Part shown: positions 8,356 through 17,039 of the stretch, in pieces
Position numbering within the stretch: position 1 is the stretch's first letter
Layout of the letters: each line of letters begins with the position of its first letter
Assembly (NCBI GenBank): GCA_963820795.1
Contig: CAWGBJ010000020.1
Location: 124,001 to 188,000 of the forward strand
DNA: 64,000 nucleotides
Reading direction: 5' to 3'
DNA from: Roseiarcus sp963820795
GTDB taxonomy: Bacteria > Pseudomonadota > Alphaproteobacteria > Rhizobiales > Beijerinckiaceae
Made by a program: the position numbers and the translations under genes
Notes under the pieces: generated by a model
What the model was told of the DNA's origin: nothing
The model's database searches: none
The model's input: the letters and a program-made list of their open reading frames with translations, nothing else

Positions 8356-9818
8356 CCGAGGTCGACGACAAGATCCGCTGCGACGCCTGCCCGGTGCTGT
8401 GCTACATTCGGCCCGGGAGGACGGGCGCGTGCGACCGCTACGCCAACCAGGATGGCCAATTGGTGCGGGTCGATCCGCATGTGCTGCTCGACCGCGCCGT
8501 CAGCGAAGGCGGCAAGGTCGTGCCGTTCGTCAATGCGGAGGGCTCCTGGAGCGGTGACATCCTCAATACGCCCGGTCCGTTCGTCACCGCCATCGGCGCC
8601 GGCACCACCTATCCCGACTACAAGCCTGCCCCCTTCATCGTCTCGTCCAAGGCCGATGGCGTCGACATGGTGACCGTCGTCACCGAGGGCATCTATAGTT
8701 ATTGCGGCGTGAAGCTCAAAATCGACACCGATCGCCATATCGGCGTCGAATGCGCGACCGTGCGCGCGCAAGGCGAGCCGGTCGGTCATGTGACGACCGG
8801 CGAATACGGTTCGCAGATGCTCTCGCTCGGCGGGGTCAATCACCTCACTCACGGCGGCAAGAAGGAGGGCCGCATCACCTGCGACACGCTGCTTGATCTC
8901 TGCAACGGAAGGCCGGTCGAGCTCGTCGTGGACGGCGGCGCGAGCGTGATCGTGCAGGCCGGCAAGGCTCCGATCATCAACGGCACGCTCGAGGAGCGCA
9001 TGCGGGTCGGCTGCGGGTCGGCGACAATCGGCATGTTCGCCAAGCAGTGGGGCGACAAGGTCGACGAAGTGGTCGTCGTCGACGACCACATCACCGGCGT
9101 CTTATCCGAGCATCAGGCGGGCAAGCTGCTCGGTGTGCGCGGCACCGGGATCAGGATGAAGGGGCGCCGCTCCACACCAGGCCGATACTTCCATGTCGCC
9201 GCGCCCGGAACCGGCTGGGGCGGAACCAACGTCTCCGATCCACTCGACATCGTCGCCGGCTTCAATCCGAAAATCGCCTGGAGCGGCATGACGATGCTGA
9301 TGGTCTCGACCACAGGCGAACAATACGCCTTCTATCGGCTGGACAAGGATTTGCGCCCGATCGAGACGGAGCTTCCCGAAAAGCTGCGCGAATCGGTCGA
9401 GCGCATCAGCGAGAACTGTGAGCCGGCGCTCTGCTCGGTCCTCTTCATGGCGGGCGCCGGAGGTTCGCTGCGCGCTGGCGTCACGGAGAATCCAGTGCGT
9501 CTCACGCGCTCGGTGCGTCAGGCGCTGACGACGGTGACCGCTGGCGGCGCGCCGGTCATCGTCTGGCCGGGCGGCGGCATCACCTTCATGGTCGACGTCA
9601 CGCTATTGCCGGAGAACTCCTTCGGCCACGTGCCGACGCCCGCCATCGTCGCGCCGATCGAGTTTACTATGCGCCTCGACGACTACGCTGCGCTCGGCGG
9701 CCATGTCGACGAGGTGCGTCCACTCGACGAAGTGGTCGCGCAGCATGCCGAGCGGCCGAACACGATCTTCACGAGCGGCGCAGTGGCGCGCGCCGCGGGC
9801 GCGAGGCGCAAGGCATGA
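8352..9818 (+). CDS. hnr: 6-hydroxynicotinate reductase
   Basis: 488 aa, near the roughly 54 kDa of the E. barkeri enzyme. The start is a GTG overlapping the previous stop (GTGA). An N-terminal cysteine cluster C10, C13, C17 and C27 (CDACPVLC...GAC) suits an Fe-S cluster, and further Cys lie at YSYC, VEC, ITC, DLC, VGC, ENC and ALC. The enzyme reduces 6-hydroxynicotinate to 1,4,5,6-tetrahydro-6-oxonicotinate, the substrate of enamidase. The characterised enzyme contains several Fe-S clusters and covalently bound flavin. A GSAT tetrapeptide (residues 222-225) loosely resembles ApbE flavinylation motifs. Assignment rests on remembered family resemblance plus the enamidase/hydroxylase context. 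Confidence 0.8.
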   Translation: MTEVDDKIRCDACPVLCYIRPGRTGACDRYANQDGQLVRVDPHVLLDRAVSEGGKVVPFVNAEGSWSGDILNTPGPFVTAIGAGTTYPDYKPAPFIVSSKADGVDMVTVVTEGIYSYCGVKLKIDTDRHIGVECATVRAQGEPVGHVTTGEYGSQMLSLGGVNHLTHGGKKEGRITCDTLLDLCNGRPVELVVDGGASVIVQAGKAPIINGTLEERMRVGCGSATIGMFAKQWGDKVDEVVVVDDHITGVLSEHQAGKLLGVRGTGIRMKGRRSTPGRYFHVAAPGTGWGGTNVSDPLDIVAGFNPKIAWSGMTMLMVSTTGEQYAFYRLDKDLRPIETELPEKLRESVERISENCEPALCSVLFMAGAGGSLRAGVTENPVRLTRSVRQALTTVTAGGAPVIVWPGGGITFMVDVTLLPENSFGHVPTPAIVAPIEFTMRLDDYAALGGHVDEVRPLDEVVAQHAERPNTIFTSGAVARAAGARRKA

Positions 9819-10726
9819 GGGCGCCGCCGCAGCAGCGACGTCTCCCCGACGGACGTCTGCATCTGCAGGACGGACCGATCGATCTCATCATCGAAGCCTT
9901 CGGCGTGACAAGCGCAGTTGAAGAGGCCTATGTCGCCGCGTGGCGCCGTTTCGCGACGATCCTCGACGAGCTCTGCGCGGAGCTGCCTCTACTGAGGGCG
10001 GATCCAAGCGGCGCCCAGACGCCGCAGGGCCCGGTCGCCCGCCGTATGGCGGCGGCCGTCGCGCCGTTCCGCGCGCGCCGCTTCCTCACCCCGATGGCGG
10101 CGGTCGCCGGCGCGGTGGCCGAAGAGGTCCTCGAGGCCATGACGAGCGGGCGGCGGCTCACCCGCGCCTATGTCAACAATGGCGGCGACATCGCACTTCA
10201 CCTTGGGCCCGGCGAGTCGTTCTCGATTGGCATGGTCGACCGGCCGGATCGTCTGAGCCTCATCGGCCGTGCCGTGATCGGCGCTGGGGACCACGTGCGT
10301 GGCGTGGCGACGTCTGGCTGGCGAGGGCGCAGCTTCTCGCTTGGCGTCGCCGACGCGGTCACCACCCTCGCGGCTTCGGCCGCGCTCGCCGACGCTGCGG
10401 CGACGCTGATCGCTAACGCCGTCGACATTCCCGGCCATCCCGCGATCGAGCGCGCGCCAGCTTGCGACCTCGACCCTAAAAGCGATCTCGGTGAGCGGCG
10501 CGTCACCGTCGCAGTCGGGCCGCTGACGCCTGGCGAAATCGAGCGCGCCCTAGCCTCCGGCGCGGCCGAGGCTGAGATTTGGCGACGCGCGGGCCTCATC
10601 GAAGCGGCCGCGCTCAGCCTCGGCGAAGGGACCCGCCTTGTTGGCGCCGGCGCGAGCCCGTACAAGGGCGGCGTCCGCGCCGTCCTCCCTCGCAACGTAG
10701 CAAAGGGGCGTCATGCCGTCGGTTGA
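9815..10726 (+). CDS. UPF0280 family protein (ApbE superfamily), possible flavin transferase
   Basis: 303 aa with the hallmarks of the uncharacterised UPF0280/COG2122 family: PMAAVAGAVAEEV, RAYVNNGGDIAL and TSGWRGRSFSLGVADAVT, equivalent to the FAD-site and metal-site regions of ApbE (NGGDI, TSG). ApbE proteins transfer FMN covalently to Ser/Thr of target proteins. The gene overlaps the reductase gene by 4 nt. Because the known 6-hydroxynicotinate reductase carries covalently bound flavin, I infer that this protein may install it. A catabolic enzyme role is the alternative; the family has no established activity that I know of. Confidence 0.8.
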   Translation: MRAPPQQRRLPDGRLHLQDGPIDLIIEAFGVTSAVEEAYVAAWRRFATILDELCAELPLLRADPSGAQTPQGPVARRMAAAVAPFRARRFLTPMAAVAGAVAEEVLEAMTSGRRLTRAYVNNGGDIALHLGPGESFSIGMVDRPDRLSLIGRAVIGAGDHVRGVATSGWRGRSFSLGVADAVTTLAASAALADAAATLIANAVDIPGHPAIERAPACDLDPKSDLGERRVTVAVGPLTPGEIERALASGAAEAEIWRRAGLIEAAALSLGEGTRLVGAGASPYKGGVRAVLPRNVAKGRHAVG

Positions 10727-11297
10727 GCTTCGCAAGCGCGTCACCGTGGTCGAGGAGATCTTCCACGAAGGCGGCCCTGTCGCGAAAGTCCCCTATCGCC
10801 GCGCGGCGCTCCTCGCTGTCGTCAGGAACCCCTTCGCCGGCCGCTATGTCGAGGAGATCATCGGCTTCTCCGACGACCTGAAGCCGCTTGGCCTTGACAT
10901 GGCGAAAGCGCTGATCGCAACGCTCGGCGGCGACCCCAAGACGATCCAGGGCTACGGCAAAGGCGCGATCGTCGGCTCGGCTGGCGAGATCGAGCACGGG
11001 GCGCTTTGGCACGTCCCGGGCGGCTATGCGATGCGGGAGGCGCTCGGCGGCGCGATGGCGATCGTACCGTCCGCCAAGAAGGTCGCGGGGCCCGGCGCGC
11101 GCCTCGACGTGCCGATCACACATATCAACGCCTCCTACGTGCGCAGCCATTTCGACGCGATCGAGGTCGGCGTCGCCGACGCGCCGCGCGCCGACGAAAT
11201 GTTGCTCGCGCTCGTCATGACAACCGGCCCGCGCGTGCACAACCGAGCCGGTGGGCTCGAGGCCTCCCAGATCAAAGGATTGGATGGGCTGAGATGA
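10713..11297 (+). CDS. DUF1185 / amino acid synthesis (AA_synth) family protein, copy 1
   Basis: 194 aa. It has the family pattern TVVEEIFHEGG...ENPFAGRY-like (RNPFAGRYVEE), QGYGKGAIVG, EIEHGALWHVPGG, PSAKKVAGPGARLDVPI and YVRSHFDAIEV. Solved members of PF06684 adopt a chorismate-mutase-like fold, but no reaction is established. It overlaps the UPF0280 gene by 14 nt and the next gene, a paralogue of identical length, by 4 nt, which suggests a two-subunit enzyme. In this operon it could act on a pathway intermediate or help mature the reductase; both are inference. Confidence 0.85.
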   Translation: MPSVELRKRVTVVEEIFHEGGPVAKVPYRRAALLAVVRNPFAGRYVEEIIGFSDDLKPLGLDMAKALIATLGGDPKTIQGYGKGAIVGSAGEIEHGALWHVPGGYAMREALGGAMAIVPSAKKVAGPGARLDVPITHINASYVRSHFDAIEVGVADAPRADEMLLALVMTTGPRVHNRAGGLEASQIKGLDGLR

Positions 11298-11878
11298 AAG
11301 CGAAGCTTCGAAAGCTCGTGACTGTCGTCGAGGAGACGCGGGTCGAGATGGATCGCGCCGTCGAGCCGCCAACGCGACGCGCCGTCGCCGTCGCGGTGAT
11401 CGAAAATCCTTTCGCCGGCCGCTACGTGGAGGATCTCTCGCCGCTCATGGACGTTGGCGAGGAACTGGGCGAGCTGCTCGCCGTGCGCGCCATTGCGGCG
11501 CTCGGCATCGAGGGGCCCAGCGCGCAAAGCTACGGCAAGGCCGCGGCCGTCGGCGAGAACGGCGAGCTCGAACACGCCGCCGCGGTGCTGCACCCGAAGC
11601 TCGGCGCGCCGGTGCGCAAGGTCTTGGGCAAAGGCGCCGCGCTCATTCCGTCCTCGAAGAAACGCGGCGGCCCTGGCGTCGCGCTCGACGTGCCGCTCGG
11701 CCACAAGGATGCCGCTTTCGTGCGCAGCCATTTCGACGGCATGGAGGTGCGCATCGCCGACGCTCCGCGCGCCAACGAGATCATGGTGGCGGTCGCTGTC
11801 ACCGATTCCGGCCGCCCGCATCCGCGCGTCGGCGGACTGACCAAGGACGAGATCAAAGGGGTCGACGGACTGCGCTAG
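11294..11878 (+). CDS. DUF1185 / amino acid synthesis (AA_synth) family protein, copy 2
   Basis: 194 aa, the same length as the preceding paralogue and sharing TVVEE, ENPFAGRYVEDL, SYGKAAAVGENGELEHAAA, IPSSKKRGGPGVALDVPLG and FVRSHFDGMEVRIADAPRANE. The start is an ATG in an ATGA overlap; the open frame continues upstream but has no reason to be used. Tandem paralogues of equal size suggest a hetero-oligomer. Function is unknown; the context ties it to reductive pyridine-ring breakdown. Confidence 0.85.
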   Translation: MKAKLRKLVTVVEETRVEMDRAVEPPTRRAVAVAVIENPFAGRYVEDLSPLMDVGEELGELLAVRAIAALGIEGPSAQSYGKAAAVGENGELEHAAAVLHPKLGAPVRKVLGKGAALIPSSKKRGGPGVALDVPLGHKDAAFVRSHFDGMEVRIADAPRANEIMVAVAVTDSGRPHPRVGGLTKDEIKGVDGLR

Positions 11879-11933
11879 AACTCGGCGAGCGCCTGAGGAC
11901 GAGAATTCAAGCCTTCAATCGGGGACAACGAAC

Positions 11934-13139
11934 GTGAGACTGTTTTCAGCAATCGCATCAAGCGCCATCCTCGCCGCCGTATTCGCCGGCGCCGACCCGG
12001 CCGTCGCCGACGACACGATCAAGATCGGCGAAATCAACTCCTACTCGGCGATCCCTTCCTTCACTGAGCCTTATCGCAAGGGCTGGCAGCTCGCGCTCGA
12101 CCAGATCAACGCGGCGGGCGGCGTCGACGGCAAGAAACTCGAGGTGATCAGCAAGGACGACGGCGGCAAGCCGGCGGACGCGGTCACCGCGGCCAACGAG
12201 CTCGTCGCAAGCGACGGCGTCGCGATGCTCGCGGGAACCTTCTTCTCCAACATCGGCCTCGCTGTGTCCGACTACGCCAAACAGAAGAAGATTTTCTTCC
12301 TCGCAGCCGAGCCGCTCACCGACGCGATCACGCTCTCCCATGGCAATCGCTACACGTTCCGTTTGCGGCCGGGCACTTATGAGCAGGCCGCGATGCTCGC
12401 CGACGAGGCGGCGAAGCTGCCGGCGAAGAAATGGGCGACGATCGCGCCGAACTACGAATACGGCCAGTCCGCGGTCGCCGCCTTCAAGAAGCTGCTCTCC
12501 GCCAAGCGTCCCGACATTGAGTGGGTCGGCGAGCAGTGGCCGCCGCAGGGCAAGATCGACGCCGGCGCGGTCGCGGAGGCGATCGCCAAGACCGAGCCCG
12601 ACGCGATCTTCAACGTCACCTTCGGCGCGGACCTCGTCAAGCTCGTGCGCGAGGGCGCCGCACGCGGCCTCTTCAAGGACCGCGCCGTCGTCAGCTTGCT
12701 CGCCGGCGAGCCGGAATATCTCGACCCGCTCAAAGATGAGACGCCAGAGGGGTGGATCGTCACTGGCTATCCCTGGAACGCCGTTTCGATCCCCGACCAC
12801 GCCGCCTTCCTCAAGGCCTATGAGGCCAAATACAACGACTATCCGCGGCTCGGCTCGGTGGTCGGCTACGCGATGCTCAAAAGCGCCGCGGCGATTCTCG
12901 GCAAGGCCCATTCGACTGACAGCGAGAAGCTCGTCGACGCCGCCGAGGGCATCGGCGTCGAGACGCCGTTCGGGCCGATCACGTTCCGAGCGATCGACCA
13001 TCAATCGACGCTCGGCGCCTTCGTCGGCAAAACCGCGCTCAAGGATGGCAAGGGCGTAATGGTCGACGTGACCTACCACGACGGCGCCGCCTATCTTCCC
13101 TCCGACGCGGAGGTCAAGGCTCAGCGCCCGCAAAACTGA
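11934..13139 (+). CDS. Periplasmic substrate-binding protein of branched-chain-amino-acid-type ABC importer
   Basis: 401 aa with a GTG start and an N-terminal signal peptide ending near AVADD (about residue 26). The fold is LivJ/Peripla_BP_6: IKIGEINSYSAI, GWQLALDQINAAGGVDGKKLEV and the late AFLKAYEAKYNDYP. No lipobox Cys is seen, so it should be a soluble periplasmic receptor. It heads the transporter part of the nicotinate operon, 55 nt after the AA_synth pair. Its ligand is probably nicotinate, 6-hydroxynicotinate or a related aromatic N-heterocycle, rather than an amino acid; this is inferred from position. Confidence 0.9.
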   Translation: MRLFSAIASSAILAAVFAGADPAVADDTIKIGEINSYSAIPSFTEPYRKGWQLALDQINAAGGVDGKKLEVISKDDGGKPADAVTAANELVASDGVAMLAGTFFSNIGLAVSDYAKQKKIFFLAAEPLTDAITLSHGNRYTFRLRPGTYEQAAMLADEAAKLPAKKWATIAPNYEYGQSAVAAFKKLLSAKRPDIEWVGEQWPPQGKIDAGAVAEAIAKTEPDAIFNVTFGADLVKLVREGAARGLFKDRAVVSLLAGEPEYLDPLKDETPEGWIVTGYPWNAVSIPDHAAFLKAYEAKYNDYPRLGSVVGYAMLKSAAAILGKAHSTDSEKLVDAAEGIGVETPFGPITFRAIDHQSTLGAFVGKTALKDGKGVMVDVTYHDGAAYLPSDAEVKAQRPQN

Positions 13140-13212
13140 TCGCTCGCCAGGAGGCGGCCCGAGGCCGCGGGCTCCGTCTCCCGGTGGGTCTCTCCAGCGG
13201 CGGCGCGCGACC

Positions 13213-15078
13213 TTGAGCTTCTATTTTGTCCAGTTCGTTACGGGGCTCTCGAGCGCCTGCTCGCTGTTTCTCGTCGCTTCCGGCCTCTCGATCATTTTCG
13301 GCGTCACCCGCGTCGTCAATTTCGCGCACGGCGCCTTCTACATGCTGGGCGCCTATATTGGGTACACGCTGACCGACCGGTTGAGCGGCATCGTCGGCTT
13401 CTGGGGCGCGATCGCGCTCGGCGCGCTCGTAGTCGCCGCAATCGGCACGCTCATCGAAATGCTGCTTCTGCGCCGCATCTACGACGCACCGGAACTGTTT
13501 CAATTGCTCGCAACCTTTGGCGTGACGCTCGTCGTCGAGGATCTCGTGTTGCTGATCTGGGGGCCGAGCGAGCTGCTCGGTCCGCGCGCGCCCGGGTTCA
13601 AGGGCGCGATCGACCTCTTCGGCCAGCCCTTTCCGACGTACGACTTGCTGCTCATCGCCCTCGCTCCGCTGGTTCTCGCATTCCTGTGGCTGCTCTTCCG
13701 CCGGACGACCTGGGGCGTGCTGGTGCGCGCGGCGACGCAGGACCGCGAGATGGTGGCCGCCCTCGGGGTCAACCAGAAATGGTTGTTCACCAGCGTCTTT
13801 GCGCTCGGAGTCTTTCTCGCCGGCCTCGGCGGCGCGCTTGAGCTGCCGCGGCAGGCGGCTAACCATACGATGGACCTGCAGGTGATCACCGAGGCGCTGG
13901 TCGTCGTCGTGATCGGCGGCCTCGGCAGCGTGCCGGGCACCTTTCTCGCAGCGATCATCGTGTCTGAGCTCAACGCCTTCGGCATCCTCGTCTTTCCCAA
14001 GATCTCGATCGTCCTCGTCTTTCTCATCATGGCGATTGTGCTGATTGTACGGCCGTGGGGACTGCTTGGGCGCGCAGAGGCGGCCGCGCGAGCCGCAAGC
14101 GGCATGGTCAGTTCCCGTTGGCGCCCGCTCAGCCCGGAGGGGCGGCTGCTCGCCGTTCTCGCTTTGGCGGTCGCGGCGGTTCTACCGCTCGTCGCCGGCA
14201 ATTACGTCATCGGCGTCGCGACGGAAGTACTCATCTTCATGCTCTATGCGGCAAGCCTCCATTTTCTGCTCGGGGGCGGCGGTCTCGCCTCCTTTGGGCA
14301 CGCCGCCTATTTCGGCCTCGGCTCTTATGGCGCAGCGATTGCGCTCAAGGTATTCGGGCTCAGCATGGACACGGCGATCCCAGCCGGAATCCTTCTCGGA
14401 CTCGTCGGCGCGCTCGTCTTCGGCTGGTTCTGCGTGCGACTCTCCGGCGTCTATTTCGCCATGCTGACGCTCGCCTTCGCCCAGATCGCCTGGTCGATCG
14501 TCTATCAATGGACCGACGTGACAGGCGGCGACAATGGCATCATCGGCGTCTGGCCGAGCGCCTGGGCCGCCTCGCCTGGGCGCTTCTATTGGCTGACGCT
14601 CGCGCTGAGCGCGGGCGGCGTCGCGCTGCTACGCGCGATCACTTTCTCACCGTTCGGCTACGCGCTGAGGGCCTTGCGTGATTCGACGTTGCGCGCGGAG
14701 ACGATCGGCATCGAGCGGCGGCGCGTGCAATGGATCGGATTTATGATCGCTGGCGCTTTCGCGGCGTTGGCCGGTGCGCTCTACGCCTTTCTCAAGGGCA
14801 GTGTGTTTCCCGACAACATCTCGATTTCGTTGTCGATCGACGGGCTGGTTATGGTCTTGCTCGGCGGCGTCGGCACGGTTTCGGGCGGCATCGTCGGCGC
14901 GGCGATTTACCGGTCGCTGTCGATCTGGGTGGTCAGCCACACCGAGTACTCCAAGCTCGTGCTCGGAGCCCTCATCATCCTGCTGGTCGTGCTGTTCCCG
15001 AAGGGCCTCGTCGGCGCGTTCGAAGCTTGGCGAAGCGCGCGGACGCCTACTGGCGGCCTCCATGGGCGAAACGCATGA
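13213..15078 (+). CDS. Fused LivH-LivM-type ABC permease
   Basis: 621 aa, about twice the length of a single Liv permease. Residues about 1-290 are LivH-like (SIIFGVTRVVNFAHGAFYMLG; RAATQDREMVAALGVN). After a short basic linker, residues about 310-600 are LivM-like (FGHAAYFGLGSYGAA; RALRDSTLRAETIGIE). Both halves are strongly hydrophobic with multiple membrane segments. The start appears to be a TTG with no strong ribosome site; no ATG lies nearby. The stop overlaps the LivG-type gene. The fusion provides both transmembrane halves in one chain. Confidence 0.9.
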   Translation: MSFYFVQFVTGLSSACSLFLVASGLSIIFGVTRVVNFAHGAFYMLGAYIGYTLTDRLSGIVGFWGAIALGALVVAAIGTLIEMLLLRRIYDAPELFQLLATFGVTLVVEDLVLLIWGPSELLGPRAPGFKGAIDLFGQPFPTYDLLLIALAPLVLAFLWLLFRRTTWGVLVRAATQDREMVAALGVNQKWLFTSVFALGVFLAGLGGALELPRQAANHTMDLQVITEALVVVVIGGLGSVPGTFLAAIIVSELNAFGILVFPKISIVLVFLIMAIVLIVRPWGLLGRAEAAARAASGMVSSRWRPLSPEGRLLAVLALAVAAVLPLVAGNYVIGVATEVLIFMLYAASLHFLLGGGGLASFGHAAYFGLGSYGAAIALKVFGLSMDTAIPAGILLGLVGALVFGWFCVRLSGVYFAMLTLAFAQIAWSIVYQWTDVTGGDNGIIGVWPSAWAASPGRFYWLTLALSAGGVALLRAITFSPFGYALRALRDSTLRAETIGIERRRVQWIGFMIAGAFAALAGALYAFLKGSVFPDNISISLSIDGLVMVLLGGVGTVSGGIVGAAIYRSLSIWVVSHTEYSKLVLGALIILLVVLFPKGLVGAFEAWRSARTPTGGLHGRNA

Positions 15079-15836
15079 GCATTCTCGTTGTCGAGGACCT
15101 CGGCAAGTCCTATTCCGGCTTCCAAGCGGTCCGGAACGTGAGCTTTGCGCTCGAGGCGGGCGAGATGCTTGCGCTAATCGGGCCGAATGGCGCGGGCAAG
15201 AGCACCTGCTTCAATATGATCGACGGGCAGCTCGCGCCGACGACCGGCCGGATTGCGATCTTCGGGAAGAGCACCGCCGGAATGACGCCCGGCGACATCT
15301 GGCGTCTCGGCGTTGGCCGGACGTTCCAGGTCGCCGAGACCTTCGCCTCGATGACGGTCGCGGAGAATGTCCAGATGGCGCTGCTTTCGCATCACCCGTG
15401 CCGCTGGCCGGCGCTCCGCTGGGCGGCACGCTACCACCAAGCTGAGGCGGAGCGGCTGCTCGCCCTCGTTGGCATGGCTGACCAGGCGGAACGCAGTTGT
15501 GGTGAGCTCGCTTACGGCGATCTCAAACGGCTCGAACTTGCGATCGCGCTCGCCAACGATCCGAAGCTCTTGCTGATGGACGAACCGGCGGCCGGCATGG
15601 CGCCGCGAGAGCGCCACGCGCTGATGGCGCTGACTGGCCGCATCGCCCGCGAACGCACGATTGGCATCCTCTTCACCGAGCACGACATGGACGTGGTGTT
15701 CGGTCACGCCGATCGGGTGCTTGTGCTCAACCGCGGAACGCTGATCGCCGAGGGCGCGCCCGCGGCGGTGCGCGCCAACGCCGAAGTTCAGGCGGTCTAT
15801 CTCGGCGCGGGCGCGCTCTATGGGGCCCGTTCGTGA
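15075..15836 (+). CDS. LivG-type ABC ATPase
   Basis: 253 aa with Walker A GPNGAGKST, Walker B LLLMDEPAAG and the H-switch EHDMD. The signature region reads CGELAYGDLKRLELA, the variant usual for LivG proteins (LSYGD-type). The ATG overlaps the permease stop (ATGA) and the gene ends in a GTGA overlap with the second ATPase. It energises the importer encoded by the flanking genes. Confidence 0.92.
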   Translation: MSILVVEDLGKSYSGFQAVRNVSFALEAGEMLALIGPNGAGKSTCFNMIDGQLAPTTGRIAIFGKSTAGMTPGDIWRLGVGRTFQVAETFASMTVAENVQMALLSHHPCRWPALRWAARYHQAEAERLLALVGMADQAERSCGELAYGDLKRLELAIALANDPKLLLMDEPAAGMAPRERHALMALTGRIARERTIGILFTEHDMDVVFGHADRVLVLNRGTLIAEGAPAAVRANAEVQAVYLGAGALYGARS

Positions 15837-16546
15837 GCGTCGCCAAGCTCTCGGTCGCACAGCTCGGCGCCGCCTACGGCCAAGCCCAGGTTCTATTCGA
15901 CGTTTCGCTTGAGATCGGCGCCGGCGAAGCGGTCGCGCTGCTCGGCCGCAACGGCGCAGGCAAGTCGACGACATTCCGCGCGATCCTCGGGCTGATCGCT
16001 CGCCGCACCGGCAGGATCGTCTTCGACGGCGAGGACATTTCGAGGCATCCCGCTTACGACATCGCACGGCGCGGCCTCGGCTATGTGCCAGAGGACCGTC
16101 GCATCTTCTCCGATCTTACGGTCGAGGAAAATCTGCTGGTCGGCCGGCAGCCGCCGCGCCCTAACGCTCCGACGTGGACGCCTGAGCGGCTCTTCGCCCT
16201 CTTCCCGAACTTGCGTGAGTTGCGGGGGCGCGCTGGCGCGCACATGTCGGGCGGCGAGCAGCAGATGCTCACCATTGCGCGCACCCTGATGGGCAATCCC
16301 TCGCTTCTCCTGCTTGACGAGCCGTCGGAAGGCCTCGCCCCCCGCATCGTCGAGCAAATGATCGAAGCGATTCGCGAGATGAAACGCGCTGGCGTTAGCC
16401 TTTTCGTGAGCGAGCAGAACCTCGCTTTCGCCCACCTCGTCGCTGAGCGCGTCTACGTCATCGAAAAAGGCGGAATCCGCTTTGCCGGAACAATTGCGGA
16501 GTTCGACGCCCGGCCCGACCTGCGCGACGCCTATCTCGCATTTTGA
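15833..16546 (+). CDS. LivF-type ABC ATPase
   Basis: 237 aa with Walker A GRNGAGKST, signature MSGGEQQM, Walker B LLLLDEPSEGLAP and the H-loop region VSEQNLAFA, typical of LivF. GTG start in a 4-nt overlap with the LivG-type gene. It forms the second nucleotide-binding subunit of the putative pyridine-carboxylate importer. Confidence 0.92.
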   Translation: MSVAKLSVAQLGAAYGQAQVLFDVSLEIGAGEAVALLGRNGAGKSTTFRAILGLIARRTGRIVFDGEDISRHPAYDIARRGLGYVPEDRRIFSDLTVEENLLVGRQPPRPNAPTWTPERLFALFPNLRELRGRAGAHMSGGEQQMLTIARTLMGNPSLLLLDEPSEGLAPRIVEQMIEAIREMKRAGVSLFVSEQNLAFAHLVAERVYVIEKGGIRFAGTIAEFDARPDLRDAYLAF

Positions 16547-16565
16547 GCCTGCTAGCGGCGCCGCC

Positions 16566-17039
16566 ATGCCTGTGATACCCGATGACCCAATGAAAAGCCC
16601 CGCTATCGAAGGCCGCCGCAACCGGGAGGAGCCCTACGTCCTGGACGATCAGATCGGCTTCGTCCTGCGTCAGGCGCAGCAGCGTCACACGACGATTTTC
16701 GCCGCCGAGATGATCGAGGGCCTCACGCCGACCCAGTGGGCGGCGCTCGCCAAGCTGAGGGAATGCGGCCCTTGCTCGCAAAATCACCTGGGCCGCCTGA
16801 CCGCAATGGACGCCGCGACGATCAAGGGCGTCATCGATCGGTTGACCGGGCGGGGCTTCACCACGATCCGTCCGGACCCGCGCGACGGGCGCCGTCTCCT
16901 CGCCGCGCTGACGCCGGCGGGTTCGGGCCTCTACGACCGCGCCGCGCCGATCGCCGCGCTTATCACGCAAAAGACGCTTGAGCCGCTGAACAAAAACGAG
17001 CGCTCGACGCTCGTCGCTTTGCTGCGGCGGCTGTCTTGA
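16566..17039 (+). CDS. MarR-family transcriptional regulator
   Basis: 157 aa. The winged helix-turn-helix is clear: LTPTQWAALAKL, QNHLGRLTAMDAATIKGVIDRL and the wing RPDPRDGRRLLAALTPAG. It is the last gene of the operon, 19 nt after livF. MarR proteins are usually aromatic-acid-responsive repressors, so it probably senses nicotinate or 6-hydroxynicotinate and acts on the operon promoter near 4680-4719. An ATG at 16590 is an alternative start. It shares its recognition helix with the broken MarR gene near 2739-3247. Confidence 0.9.
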   Translation: MPVIPDDPMKSPAIEGRRNREEPYVLDDQIGFVLRQAQQRHTTIFAAEMIEGLTPTQWAALAKLRECGPCSQNHLGRLTAMDAATIKGVIDRLTGRGFTTIRPDPRDGRRLLAALTPAGSGLYDRAAPIAALITQKTLEPLNKNERSTLVALLRRLS

